Source: Gemmata massiliana (GTDB lineage Bacteria > Planctomycetota > Planctomycetia > Gemmatales > Gemmataceae). From it: DNA of 64,000 nucleotides. This document shows positions 10,142 through 18,560 of the stretch, piece by piece. The stretch spans positions 992,001-1,056,000 of the forward strand of contig NZ_LR593886.1 of NCBI RefSeq assembly GCF_901538265.1, given 5' to 3'. Position 1 is the first letter of the stretch. The number at the start of each line of letters is the position of its first letter. The notes beneath the pieces are model-generated. The model was not told where the DNA came from, made no database searches, and was given only the letters and a program-made list of their open reading frames with translations. Both the position numbers and the translations under genes were made by a program.

Positions 10142-11602
10142 TTATCCCCCGCTCGGTAGCGCCTTGGGTTCTCCCAGGGCGCCGAACTTGCGCAGGAACA
10201 CGAGGAACTGTTCCATCAGGCTCGACGGGTTTCCGGCTTGGCCCTCGATCGTGACCGCGTCGCGAGTGACGTTTACCCGGCCCGCGAACCCCGTCAGTGC
10301 GATCACCGCGGCGCCCGAGTCGCTCGCCACGCTCACCTTTACGCCCTCCGGCGGCGCGTCTTCGATGCGGTCCACGAAGTCGGCTACGTCCACCGGCACC
10401 GCGAACTCGAATACGAGCTTGTCGAACATCGTGCCGAACACGTTGCGGAAGCCCTCGCCGCGCACGAAATCGGGACCGGACAGCCGGCTCACTTCGCGCC
10501 GCCAGATCACCTCGGACGGGTCGTCTTCGTTCACACTCAGCGCTACCGTGTACTCGAAATCTGGCGTGCGGATGAAGCCTAGCCCGTCGCGCTCGGCCGA
10601 AACGTCCAAGTCCTTGCGCTTGTAGCCGAACGTCTCGCGCACCATGTCGAACGTGTTGTCGAGATCGGCCTTGATGTCGGCCGTCGCGATGCGGTTGACG
10701 TACTTTTGCGCCCACTCGTTCGCGCGGTCCGGGATCGGCTGACCCTTGCGGTACCCCGTGAGGTTCTTGATCTCCCCGCGGCTCTCGGAGCGGAACACGA
10801 CGCGCTTCATGCGAGTCGGGTCGAGCAGATCGCCGCCCGGCCCGAGCAACTTCACCAGTTCCGCGACCACCACCGCGCCGTTCGCTTCGCCATAAAGGGT
10901 CGGCGTTTGTTCTTGGGCCGTTTCGTAGGTGCGGCGGAGTGTGCGCGGGACCGCGTCCGCGAGGAAGTCGTGGAGGGCCGCGGCGGTCAGCGCGCCGTCC
11001 TTGCCGACGCCGCTCCGCGTCTTGCCGGTGAACGCTTCGATGAGGTGGTGCCGCCAGATCCCGTGTCGGAGTTGAGCTGATTCAAACGAGCGCTCGCCCT
11101 CCGCGCACGCGAGCAACCCCACGCACTTCGGCGACTTGTCGAGCAGTGCCGCGAGTTCCGCGTCGTCGAGGCCCGGGTGAAGCAGCTTGCTTTCCGCGAT
11201 AGTGAGGGGGTCAATGTCGAGAAGAACCGTGATTTCTTTCGCCTTCACTTTGCTGAGTTGCGCGAAGAGGTCGGCGACGGGAAGGGCCGTTTCGAGCGGG
11301 TCGGGCACGATCGTATCCGCGCACGCGATGTACCCGCGCCCCTTCACGTTGAACCCGCGTGACGCGACCAGCACGAGCAACGATTCCGCGTCGCCCACGA
11401 TCTTGGGCAGGCGCTTCAGTGTGGCTTCGATGACGGCCTTGGTCGTGCGGTGCGCGGCCAGGAGCGTGCAGCGCTCTGGGGCGTAGCCGACGGCGGGTAA
11501 CGCGCGGAACAGTTCGGCGCAATCGGCCGCCGCGTACTGCACGATCGGCCCGGCCTCGAAGAACGTTTCCACCGCGATCAGCAGGGCGGCACGGTCGGGC
11601 AC
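10142..11602 (-). CDS. Caspase-fold protein lacking the catalytic His/Cys (pseudo-caspase)
   Basis: The protein has 486 aa, a GTG start and a good AAGGGGGT ribosome site. Residues 1-235 follow the bacterial caspase (peptidase C14) plan: RAALLIAVE, an AAADCAELFRAL helix, ESLLVLVASRGF, GYIACADT, then KEITVLLDIDP. In active members the loop reads S/AGHG and the later strand ends in LDxCHSG. Here Arg82 stands where the His should be, and the Cys position reads Asp (about 131). It is therefore probably not a protease. Residues about 250-486 form an alpha/beta region I do not recognise, with segments KRVVFRSESRGEIKNLTGY and GFIRTPDFEYTVALSVNED. It may be a regulatory decoy or a scaffold. Confidence 0.7.
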   Translation of the reverse strand: MPDRAALLIAVETFFEAGPIVQYAAADCAELFRALPAVGYAPERCTLLAAHRTTKAVIEATLKRLPKIVGDAESLLVLVASRGFNVKGRGYIACADTIVPDPLETALPVADLFAQLSKVKAKEITVLLDIDPLTIAESKLLHPGLDDAELAALLDKSPKCVGLLACAEGERSFESAQLRHGIWRHHLIEAFTGKTRSGVGKDGALTAAALHDFLADAVPRTLRRTYETAQEQTPTLYGEANGAVVVAELVKLLGPGGDLLDPTRMKRVVFRSESRGEIKNLTGYRKGQPIPDRANEWAQKYVNRIATADIKADLDNTFDMVRETFGYKRKDLDVSAERDGLGFIRTPDFEYTVALSVNEDDPSEVIWRREVSRLSGPDFVRGEGFRNVFGTMFDKLVFEFAVPVDVADFVDRIEDAPPEGVKVSVASDSGAAVIALTGFAGRVNVTRDAVTIEGQAGNPSSLMEQFLVFLRKFGALGEPKALPSGG

Positions 11603-11681
11603 ATCAACCCCCTTTGGAGAGTGAATGAACGGGGAGATTCTACGCCAAAGGGAGCACCTGATACGAGGTGAGTGGGGCGGG

Positions 11682-12197
11682 TCAGATATCGATTTTCACC
11701 AGCGAGCAACTCTTCGCGTGGCCGAGTCCGCGCTTCAGGATGGGGAACGTCTGGCACAGCGTGATTGCGAGTGCGAGTTCTACCATTGCTTCTTCGCCGA
11801 ACACCGAGCGGAGCCGGTCGCGGTACTCGGTTTCGTTGCCGTCATTTACGGCGATTGCTTCGGCGAACCGGTACACGTCGCGTAGCGATTCTGGCAGTGC
11901 GTCCACGTTCCCGAGGTACGCGGCCTTCAGGATGGCGGGTTCGACGCCGTCGGCTTTGGCGAGGTTGATGACCGTTTGCACGCACGGACCGCAGTCCTGG
12001 TGTCGCACCGCGACCACGCGCGCGACGTGGAACGGTGCCGCTGGGAGCTTGTTGCGGTACGCGGACGCCTGTGTAACTTTCGCGAACTTCCAGAACGCGC
12101 CCGGCGAGTGGTCGAACATCTGCCGTAGGTAGTCGAGCGGCTCGCCGAGTTTCTTCTCAGCGGAGCGGATCTTCCAACGCACCAGGAAACCGAGCAT
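11682..12197 (-). CDS. AhpD-like/carboxymuconolactone decarboxylase-family protein
   Basis: I chose ATG 12197 because GGAGG lies just upstream and residues before it look non-coding. The 171-aa product is helical, with the VARVVAVRHQDCGPCVQTVI segment carrying a redox-type CGPC. AhpD-fold proteins use such a Cys pair for peroxidase or disulfide chemistry. It starts 14 bp after the homogentisate dioxygenase stop, so it is very likely co-transcribed with that gene. It may protect against oxidants or act on ring-cleavage products; that role is inferred from context only. Confidence 0.7.
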   Translation of the reverse strand: MLGFLVRWKIRSAEKKLGEPLDYLRQMFDHSPGAFWKFAKVTQASAYRNKLPAAPFHVARVVAVRHQDCGPCVQTVINLAKADGVEPAILKAAYLGNVDALPESLRDVYRFAEAIAVNDGNETEYRDRLRSVFGEEAMVELALAITLCQTFPILKRGLGHAKSCSLVKIDI

Positions 12198-12211
12198 GCG
12201 GGCGCCTCCGT

Positions 12212-13381
12212 TCAGTCCAGCCACGAGTACGGATACTTCGGGTCGTCGAGTTCCAGCGACTGTTTCGTTACGAACAGCGGGCGGAACGTGTCCACCATCA
12301 CCGCGAGTTCGTCGGTCCACTTGACGTCACGACTGGCGACGATGGTGCCCGGGTGCGGCCCGTGCGGGATGCCGTGCGGGTGCAGCGTGAACGATGCCTC
12401 TTCCACCCCGCGCCGGCTCCCGAACTTCCCGCGCACGTAGTACAGCACCTCGTCGCTTTCCACGTTGCTGTGCGCGTAGGGAACTTTGATCGCGTCCGGG
12501 TGCGTGTCGAGCATTCGCGGCGCGAACGTGCAGAGCACGAACCCGGGCGTCTCGAACGTGAGGTGGATCGGCGGCGGTTGGTGGATCGTGCCTGTAATTG
12601 GCTCGAAGTCGTCCGCGTTGAACGTGAACGGGTACACCTGACCGTCCCACCCGATCACGTCAAATGGGTGATTCGCGAGCACATACCGCGACAGCTTGGC
12701 GCCGTCCTTGACGACCACGGACGTGTCCTTCTCCTCATCAAGAACGAACAGGTCTGTAGGGCCGTGGAGGTCGCGTTCTGCGTAGGGGGCGCCGAGCCGG
12801 AGCTGACCGTCGTGGTTGAGGTACTTCGCGGGGACGCTCACCTGGCCGGCCGATTCGACCACGAGGAGGTCGGACTGTGTGCCCGGGTCGAAATCGAGCT
12901 TGTACGTCGTGCAGCGCGGGATCACGACGTAATCGAAGGGTTTGAATGGCAGCACGCCGAACGCGGTGAGTAACCGGCCCGCCCCTTTGTGAACGAAGAT
13001 CACCTCGTCCGCGAGCGCGTTGCGGTACAGTTCCGCTTGCGACTGCGCCGGTCGGCACCGCCACATAGTGACGTCCGCGTTCGTGAACATCGGCACGCGG
13101 CCCGTCACGGGATCGCCCTTCGTGGGCATCGTCCCGCTTTTGAGGTGGTGGTGCCGCAGAACTGCTTGTTCGGCGACGTCAACCGCGATCGTGCCGGCTG
13201 GCTCGATGTGCTTCACGCGCGTCGGGGGCCGGAGGTGGTACGCGATCGAGTACGCGCGCGAGAAGCCCTGCGTGGTAATCACCTCTTCGTAGTAAATGCC
13301 CTCGTCTTTGAAGCCCGGCGACGTGCGGTGCGCCGTGTGGCGCTTCTTGGGGATGCTGCCGCGGGAGAGATAGTGTGGCAT
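12212..13381 (-). CDS. hmgA: Homogentisate 1,2-dioxygenase
   Basis: The protein has 389 aa, a usual length for the bacterial enzyme. It is a cupin-fold, Fe(II)-dependent enzyme that opens the ring of homogentisate to maleylacetoacetate. The N-terminus MPHYLSRGSIPKKRHT is characteristic, and the active-site region contains PYAHSNVESDEVLYYVRGKF and TLHPHGIPHGPHPG, which supply the His and Glu metal ligands and a ring-binding His. It sits in a minus-strand cluster with HPPD, an FAH-family hydrolase and phenylalanine hydroxylase, which supports the assignment. The AhpD-like gene follows at 14 bp. Confidence 0.95.
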   Translation of the reverse strand: MPHYLSRGSIPKKRHTAHRTSPGFKDEGIYYEEVITTQGFSRAYSIAYHLRPPTRVKHIEPAGTIAVDVAEQAVLRHHHLKSGTMPTKGDPVTGRVPMFTNADVTMWRCRPAQSQAELYRNALADEVIFVHKGAGRLLTAFGVLPFKPFDYVVIPRCTTYKLDFDPGTQSDLLVVESAGQVSVPAKYLNHDGQLRLGAPYAERDLHGPTDLFVLDEEKDTSVVVKDGAKLSRYVLANHPFDVIGWDGQVYPFTFNADDFEPITGTIHQPPPIHLTFETPGFVLCTFAPRMLDTHPDAIKVPYAHSNVESDEVLYYVRGKFGSRRGVEEASFTLHPHGIPHGPHPGTIVASRDVKWTDELAVMVDTFRPLFVTKQSLELDDPKYPYSWLD

Positions 13382-13399
13382 GATCGGTTCGCCTAATAA

Positions 13400-13688
13400 C
13401 GAGGGCGAAAAGAGCAGAGGTCAGAGGACAGAGGTCAGAACGCAGAAGACAGTAAGGCCGAGAGCATTGATTGAGCCTCGATCGGGGCTAAAAACTGTTC
13501 CCGATCTGATCCGCGTTATCTGCGTGATCCGCGGTTCTGCTCTCTGTCATCTGCTCTCTGTCCTCTGCCTTCTGATCTCTGTCCTCTGATCTTTTTGTGC
13601 CCTTTGTGCTTTCTTGTGGCCAATCTGCTTTCTTCTTTGCGTAATCCGTGTTCTCGGTGTTCGTCCGTGGTGGCTTTGTTTTATCCGT
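13400..13688. repeat. Low-complexity inverted repeat array
   Basis: The left part (about 13408-13453) repeats CAGAGGTCAGAGGACAGA-type units. The right part (about 13537-13592) repeats the complementary TCTGTCCTCTG/TCTGATC-type units, so the two form a large imperfect inverted repeat. Between and after them come near-repeats of ATCCGCGTTATCTGCGTG and TTTGTGCCCTTTGTGCTTTC. No gene is visible in it. It separates hmgA from the interrupted gene at 13689-14060. Confidence 0.6.
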
Positions 13689-14060
13689 TCAGGTCTTTGC
13701 CAGTGTTGCTGCGTGGCCCAGAATCGTCGGCCCCGCCTTGAGCAATGAGCACGTCGGCTTCCAGCCCAGTTCGACACGTCGGGCGAGCAGTTCGTCCGCA
13801 CTCGGGCGGTGATCCCAGACGGCGACCGCCGCCAGTTCACCGAATCACGACACGCCGAAGACGAGCCAGCGCGAATCCGGGAGCGGGAGGTACAGGTCGT
13901 AGCTGTACTCGTCCTGTTGCACGAGGTCGATGCCCGCGAACGGGATACCGACACCGGGCGCCCACTTCAGAATCGCTTCGAGGTTCCGGAGCGGTGCGAC
14001 CTGTTTGCCGAGCGCGGAGTCGCGGTTCACGAGCGCGGCGAGCTGTTCGGGGTACGTCAT
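13689..14060 (-). pseudogene. Hypothetical gene with internal in-frame TGA
   Basis: ATG 14060 overlaps the stop of the FAH-family gene (ATGA). The first 71 codons read MTYPEQLAALVNRDSALGKQ ... WLVFGVS, then TGA at 13847-13845. The same frame continues without another stop as FGELAAVAVWDHRPSADELL ... LGHAATLAKT to TGA at 13689. Both halves look like protein, so the intact product would be 123 aa with one codon changed to a stop. The family is not recognised. Operon position suggests a role linked to tyrosine breakdown, but nothing in the sequence proves it. Nonsense mutation or base-call error is likelier than recoding. Confidence 0.6.
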
Positions 14061-14770
14061 GCCGGGCGCTCCACAACGGGGTTCCGCAAGGTGCCGAGGC
14101 GCTCGATCGTGAGTTCGACCGCGTCGCCGGGCGTCAGCCACCCGCCCACCGCTTCGGGCGTCAGTTCCAGAATGCACCCGGTGCCGACGGTTCCGCTGCC
14201 GATCACGTCGCCGGGCTTCAGTTCGGTGTCGCGGCTCGCGTGGGCGAGGATCTGCGGCCACGTCCAGTACATGCTACCGCCGTTGCCGCGCGAATACTCT
14301 TTACCGTTAACGGTCGCGGTCATCTCGACGTGGAGTCGGCCGTCGCGGTAGACATCTCGTAGTTCGGCAACGGGAACGAGGCGCGGACCGAGCGATGTCG
14401 CGAAATCCTTGCTCTTGGACGGGCCGAGACCAACGGCCATTTCCGCACGCTGAATGTCCCGTGCGCTCCAGTCGTTCATGATGGTGAACCCAGCCAGACA
14501 CTCTAGCGCGGAGTCATCGGCCGGTAGGTCGCGGGCCGGTTTCCCGACGACGCACGCGAGTTCCAGTTCGTAATCGAGTGCTGCGCTGCCTTTCGGCGCC
14601 CAGACCGGATCGCCGTTGCTGATGATCGCGACCGGGTTCGAGAAGTAGAAGACGGGCACCTGATACCACTGCGGCACCATGTCCAGCCCGCGGTGCCCGC
14701 GGCACGTCTTCACGTGCTGCTCGAAAGCGTAAAAGTCTCTCAGTGATGCGACGGAGAAGGGAGCCGGCAT
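14057..14770 (-). CDS. Fumarylacetoacetate hydrolase-family protein
   Basis: The protein has 237 aa. The FAH core is clear: DYELELACVVGKPARDL carries metal-binding acids, followed by GFTIMNDWSARDIQRAE, SKDFATSLGPRLVP and VIGSGTVGTG. Members cleave C-C bonds in beta-diketo acids. Between HPPD and hmgA the natural substrate is fumarylacetoacetate, giving fumarate and acetoacetate. The product starts at APFSVASLRDFYAFEQHV, a segment that in longer relatives is preceded by an N-terminal domain of roughly 70-80 residues. An in-frame TGA shortly before the ATG shows that domain is absent here. No maleylacetoacetate isomerase is seen nearby. Confidence 0.85.
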   Translation of the reverse strand: MPAPFSVASLRDFYAFEQHVKTCRGHRGLDMVPQWYQVPVFYFSNPVAIISNGDPVWAPKGSAALDYELELACVVGKPARDLPADDSALECLAGFTIMNDWSARDIQRAEMAVGLGPSKSKDFATSLGPRLVPVAELRDVYRDGRLHVEMTATVNGKEYSRGNGGSMYWTWPQILAHASRDTELKPGDVIGSGTVGTGCILELTPEAVGGWLTPGDAVELTIERLGTLRNPVVERPA

Positions 14771-14851
14771 AGGTGCTACTCAAAGATTTCGGCGTTTCGT
14801 TCTTCACCCCTTCAGGGTGAAAACCACATGTTCCATCGTGCCGCTTTGGTA

Positions 14852-15952
14852 TCACAAAGTTCCCCGTAACTCCTGTTCGCGCTCGATCGCCTCGAACAGC
14901 GCCTTGAAGTTGCCCTTACCGAAGCTCTTCGATCCGCGGCGCTGGATCACCTCGAAGAACAGCGTGGGGCGGTCCGCTACCGGCTTCGTGAAGATTTGCA
15001 GCATGTAGCCCTCGTCGTCCTTGTCGACGAGGATGCCGAGTTCCGCCAGTTCGTCCATGTCTTCTTTGATGTTGCCGACGCGGGCGGTGAGATCGTCGTA
15101 GTACGTGCGCGGGACGCGGAGGAACGACACGTCGTTCGCCCGCATCGCGCGGACCGTCTTCACGATGTCGCCCGTGATGAGCGCGATGTGTTGCACCCCG
15201 GGGCCGCCGTAATACTGGAGGTACTCGTCGATCTGGCTGCGGCGCTTCGCCTGGGCCGGCTCGTTGATCGGGAACTTCACGCGGCCCGTGCCGTTCTGCA
15301 CCACCTTCGACATGAGCGCCGAGTATTCCGTGCTGATGTCCTTGTCATCGAACGATACGAGTTGGTTGAAGCCGAGCACCTTGCGGTAGAACTCGACCCA
15401 CTCGTTCATCTTCCCCTCTTCGACGTTCGCGACGATGTGGTCGATGGCCGCGAACCCGACCGGGCGCGCGGTGCTCGGGCTGTAGCGCTCCGGGGCGATC
15501 GGGTGGAAGCCCGGCGCGAACACGCCGCGGTACCGGTCGCGGTTGATAAATGTGTGCGTGGTGTCGCCGTAAGCCTTGATCGTCGCGGTCTCGAACACAC
15601 CGTGCTCGTCTTCGAGTGCCGCCGGTGGCGCCACGCCTGCCGCGCCGCGCTTCAGGGCTTCCTCGTAGGCACTGCGGACGTCGGGCACGTCGAGCGCGAT
15701 GTCCATCACGCCGTCGCCGTGCTTGATGAGTCGGGCGCTTTCCGGGTGCTTTTCCGAGAGTGGCGAGGTCAGAACGAACGTGATTTCGCCCTGTTTCAGC
15801 ACGTACCCCGCTTCGTGCTTCACTTTCGTTTCGAGGCCCGCGTAGGCGAGCACGTCGAACCCGAATGCGTTGCGGTAGAAGAACGCGCTCTGGCGCGCGT
15901 TGCCGACGAAGAACCGCACGTGGTCGATCTTGCGAAGTGGGATGTCAGTCAT
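14852..15952 (-). CDS. hppD: 4-hydroxyphenylpyruvate dioxygenase
   Basis: The protein has 366 aa, normal for the family. It contains two vicinal-oxygen-chelate domains. The C-terminal one has the three iron ligands in IDHIVANVEEGKM (His), GVQHIALITGDI (His) and TLFFEVIQRRG (Glu), and the family-typical RSQIDEYLQYYGGPG. It converts 4-hydroxyphenylpyruvate to homogentisate. It lies between the phenylalanine hydroxylase gene and the FAH-family gene on the same strand. The 409-bp gap upstream carries a repeated motif (see 16117-16340), which suggests its own promoter. Confidence 0.96.
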   Translation of the reverse strand: MTDIPLRKIDHVRFFVGNARQSAFFYRNAFGFDVLAYAGLETKVKHEAGYVLKQGEITFVLTSPLSEKHPESARLIKHGDGVMDIALDVPDVRSAYEEALKRGAAGVAPPAALEDEHGVFETATIKAYGDTTHTFINRDRYRGVFAPGFHPIAPERYSPSTARPVGFAAIDHIVANVEEGKMNEWVEFYRKVLGFNQLVSFDDKDISTEYSALMSKVVQNGTGRVKFPINEPAQAKRRSQIDEYLQYYGGPGVQHIALITGDIVKTVRAMRANDVSFLRVPRTYYDDLTARVGNIKEDMDELAELGILVDKDDEGYMLQIFTKPVADRPTLFFEVIQRRGSKSFGKGNFKALFEAIEREQELRGTL

Positions 15953-16116
15953 GGGTGCTCTTCGTGTTGGGGGCGAACGGCCGGCGCGAACCGGCTGGAT
16001 ACTGTTAGAACGATGACCCGAAAACCCGACTCAATTTCAACCGTTTTGGGCGACCGGACGGCTAACATTTGTTAACGTTTTGATCCGTTTCGCGGGCGTT
16101 TTCCCGGTTAGCTGCG

Positions 16117-16340
16117 CCAAAATGTCCTTGTTTTCTCGCTAAATGACGAGGTCGCTCACAATTGCTGACATTTTTGGAACTCACACGATCGCCGGAGAGG
16201 GGAGAATTGCGGGCGATCTCTCGGTCGTTCGTGCGTTCTTCGTAATCGCTCTGAATTGCATCTCCAGTATCGGAAACACCACTTCGCCACCAAATGTCCC
16301 ATTATACGGAATTAGTGTACGGAAAATCAGTAAAATGTCC
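16117..16340. promoter_or_regulatory. Four copies of a CCAAAATGTCC-like motif upstream of hppD
   Basis: CCAAAATGTCC occurs at 16117-16127, its reverse complement GACATTTTTGG at 16167-16177, CCAAATGTCC at 16290-16299 and AAAATGTCC at 16332-16340. A weaker match (AACATTTGTTAACG) lies at about 16066-16079. All are in the AT-richer gap between phhA and hppD, which otherwise holds no gene. Repeated sites of this kind fit an operator array for a regulator of the aromatic pathway. The regulator is not in the window as far as I can tell. Confidence 0.45.
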
Positions 16341-16361
16341 GGAACGCGCCTTTTGAGCGCC

Positions 16362-17261
16362 TCACAGTACGGGGATATTGAACCGCCGCACGAGCGACTC
16401 TAGTTCCCGGCGCAGAAACGGGAGCGACGGGGCGATGAAGAAGTCTTTCTGCATTTGCGACGGGTCATAGTCCGTGGAAATTACGGTTTCCGTGACGAAC
16501 GGACGCCGGGTCGCGTTCGGGGAGAAGAGCGCGTGCGGGATCTCGCCCGTGCTCGAAAGGATACCGGCCCCGAACACCTTCGTTTCACCGCGCTCCTCGA
16601 TCAGCCCGAACTCGATGCTGAACCAACTAAAGCGTTTCAGTGCGAGCACCTGATCGCCGTGCGGCGTGGCGGCCGCGGCCTTGCCGATGAGCGTGAGCAG
16701 TTCCGCATAGTCCTGGTTCATGAGCGGCGGGACGTGCCCCAAACAGTCGTGGATCATGTCCGGTTCCGGCGTGAACTCGGGGTGCGATCCGTGCCGGATG
16801 AACTGCGTGACCGGGAACCCACGCTGGGCGATGTACTCGTAGAACGTGCGGTACGGGAGCGCCCCCTCCGCGGGGACGAGGTGCATGTTCGTTTCGCTCT
16901 CCAGGCGCTCGCTCAGCGTTCGGAGTTGCGGAATCTCAATTTGCGTGATCGCGAGATCGTCCTTCGCGCGCAAATAGATTTCACAGGCGTACTTGCGGTG
17001 CAACTCGTCGAGCTTCGGCGACACCTCGCGCCAGATCCGCGTTTCTTCGGGCGTGTACGTCACGAACGGCGGCCCCAGCTTTTCGAGCCGGTGCTTGCGG
17101 GTGAGTGCGAACAGTTCTTTCCGTCGGGCGATGTATTCCGCATCGTGTTCGCCGGGATGTCCGGGTTCGAGTTCCAGTTCGGTAGTATCGGGTGGTTCGA
17201 CCATCTGGTGCGCGTCGATGACCGAGCCGTACTCGACGAGCGTGTTCGGTGATTCGTTCAT
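16362..17261 (-). CDS. phhA: Phenylalanine 4-monooxygenase (aromatic amino acid hydroxylase)
   Basis: The protein has 299 aa, the monodomain bacterial size. The Fe(II) site is visible: MIHDCLGHVPPLM gives the two His ligands and WFSIEFGLIEE the Glu. Other family signatures are HGSHPEFTPEPDMIHD and the pterin-side region GFPVTQFIR. It hydroxylates phenylalanine to tyrosine with tetrahydropterin and O2, feeding HPPD and hmgA downstream on the strand. About 60 N-terminal residues (rich in Glu and Pro) precede the catalytic core, and no ACT domain is evident. No tyrosine aminotransferase or pterin recycling gene is seen nearby. Confidence 0.95.
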   Translation of the reverse strand: MNESPNTLVEYGSVIDAHQMVEPPDTTELELEPGHPGEHDAEYIARRKELFALTRKHRLEKLGPPFVTYTPEETRIWREVSPKLDELHRKYACEIYLRAKDDLAITQIEIPQLRTLSERLESETNMHLVPAEGALPYRTFYEYIAQRGFPVTQFIRHGSHPEFTPEPDMIHDCLGHVPPLMNQDYAELLTLIGKAAAATPHGDQVLALKRFSWFSIEFGLIEERGETKVFGAGILSSTGEIPHALFSPNATRRPFVTETVISTDYDPSQMQKDFFIAPSLPFLRRELESLVRRFNIPVL

Positions 17262-17419
17262 TGCTACACCTTGCAGAGCGACGGGCCGAGTGGACGTGAA
17301 AGGGGCACCCGTGACCGGAGTGCCCCCCGGTTTTTATGCTATCGGAGCGCGGGGACTTCCGCGCCCCCAGCTTCTGCCAACGTCGGTACGCTCCTTCTCC
17401 CAAACAGACGGGCCGAACT

Positions 17420-18418
17420 ATGAAAGCCGCGTTCTTTGAAACGACCGGAACGCCCGAGGTGATTCGCGTGGGCGATCTGCCGACCCCGCAACCCAAGGAG
17501 AGCGAAATCCTGGTGCGGGTAACGGTCGCGGCGATCAATCCCCTCGACGCTTACATCCGCGGCGGGCTGGCACCGATGCCGTTCCCGAAGCCCGCGATCA
17601 CCGGTACCGACTTCGCTGGTGTCGTTGAGGCTGTGGGGTCGGGTGTCACGCGATTTAAAGCGGGCGCCCGCGTCTGGGGGAGCAATCAAGGAGTGTTGGG
17701 GCGCCAGGGGACTTGCGCGGAGTTCGTGTGTACGGACGAGAAGTGGGCGTATCCCACGGCGGAAGGTGTTTCGGACGAACAAGCTGCGGCCGCAGCACTC
17801 ACGGGAATCACCGCGCACCTGGGATTGTTTCACCGCACAAAGTTGCAAGCTAAGGAATTCGTTTTCGTCAACGGCGGAACCGGCGGGGTCGGGTCAATGG
17901 TGATTCAGATGGCCAAGGCGGTAGGGGCGCGGGTGATCTGCACCGTCGGAAGTGATGAGAAAATGGCGCTCGCGCGTGAACTCGGCGCCGACTGGGTCGT
18001 CAATTACAAGACGGAAGACGTGGGCGCACGCGTCAAGGACGCGACAGGGGGGGCCGGAGTCGACGTGTGGTTCGAGACTGTTCCGCCCACGGATCTCGAC
18101 AAAACGGTCGAGATTATGGCCCCACGCGGGCGCATCGTGGTGATGGCCGGGCGTGCCGCGCGTCCGGTCTTTCCGAACGGCCCGTTTTATGTGAAGGGGC
18201 TTTCTCTGTTCGGGTTCGCGATGTTCAACATGACCGCGGCAGAACAGCAGGTGTGCGCGGACGATATGGGGCGCTGGATGGCGAAAGGGGCTGTGAAAGC
18301 TCTGGTCGGGGCGCGGTTCCCGCTCGCCGAAACCGCTCAGGCACACCAATTGCAGGAGGACAACACGATTCGCAAGGCCGGGACGCTTTCGGGAAAAATT
18401 GTCATCTCGCCAACGTAA
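17420..18418 (+). CDS. Zinc-independent MDR oxidoreductase (NADPH:quinone reductase-like)
   Basis: The frame is open from 17336, but ATG 17420 gives the family N-terminus MKAAFFETTGTPEVIRVGDL. The GroES-like part ends near residue 120. The Rossmann motif NGGTGGVGSMVIQMAKAVGA binds NADPH, and GADWVVNYKTED follows as in quinone oxidoreductases. The zinc ligands of alcohol dehydrogenases are missing. Its likely role is two-electron reduction of quinones or enones, in the cytoplasm. It is divergent from phhA with 158 bp between them, so a shared control region is possible. A link to homogentisate-derived quinones is speculative. Confidence 0.85.
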   Translation: MKAAFFETTGTPEVIRVGDLPTPQPKESEILVRVTVAAINPLDAYIRGGLAPMPFPKPAITGTDFAGVVEAVGSGVTRFKAGARVWGSNQGVLGRQGTCAEFVCTDEKWAYPTAEGVSDEQAAAAALTGITAHLGLFHRTKLQAKEFVFVNGGTGGVGSMVIQMAKAVGARVICTVGSDEKMALARELGADWVVNYKTEDVGARVKDATGGAGVDVWFETVPPTDLDKTVEIMAPRGRIVVMAGRAARPVFPNGPFYVKGLSLFGFAMFNMTAAEQQVCADDMGRWMAKGAVKALVGARFPLAETAQAHQLQEDNTIRKAGTLSGKIVISPT

Positions 18419-18560
18419 CCCGAGATTGAATTGTTGTTGTGACACCGCGAAAATAAAACCAAAACACGAAGATTGTGTAAGGTTTGCCCCACTTAAACGA
18501 ATTACCGATAGCGTGCGTCGGAGCCGCCGCCTTACCCTCGGCTCAACGAATGGTGTTACC

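Noticed and set aside
13400-13688. CRISPR-like array
   Set aside because: Units are short, irregular and without spacers of constant size, and no cas gene is in the window.
13845-13847. TGA as a selenocysteine codon
   Set aside because: The context (GVS-stop-FGEL) resembles no selenoprotein motif, no SECIS-like hairpin is evident and no Sec genes are in the window.
14996-16075. 359-codon plus-strand frame antisense to HPPD
   Set aside because: HPPD on the minus strand is certain, and the antisense product is low-complexity.
16143-16403. 86-codon frame in the hppD/phhA gap
   Set aside because: No protein character; it covers the repeated regulatory motifs and runs into the 3' end of phhA.
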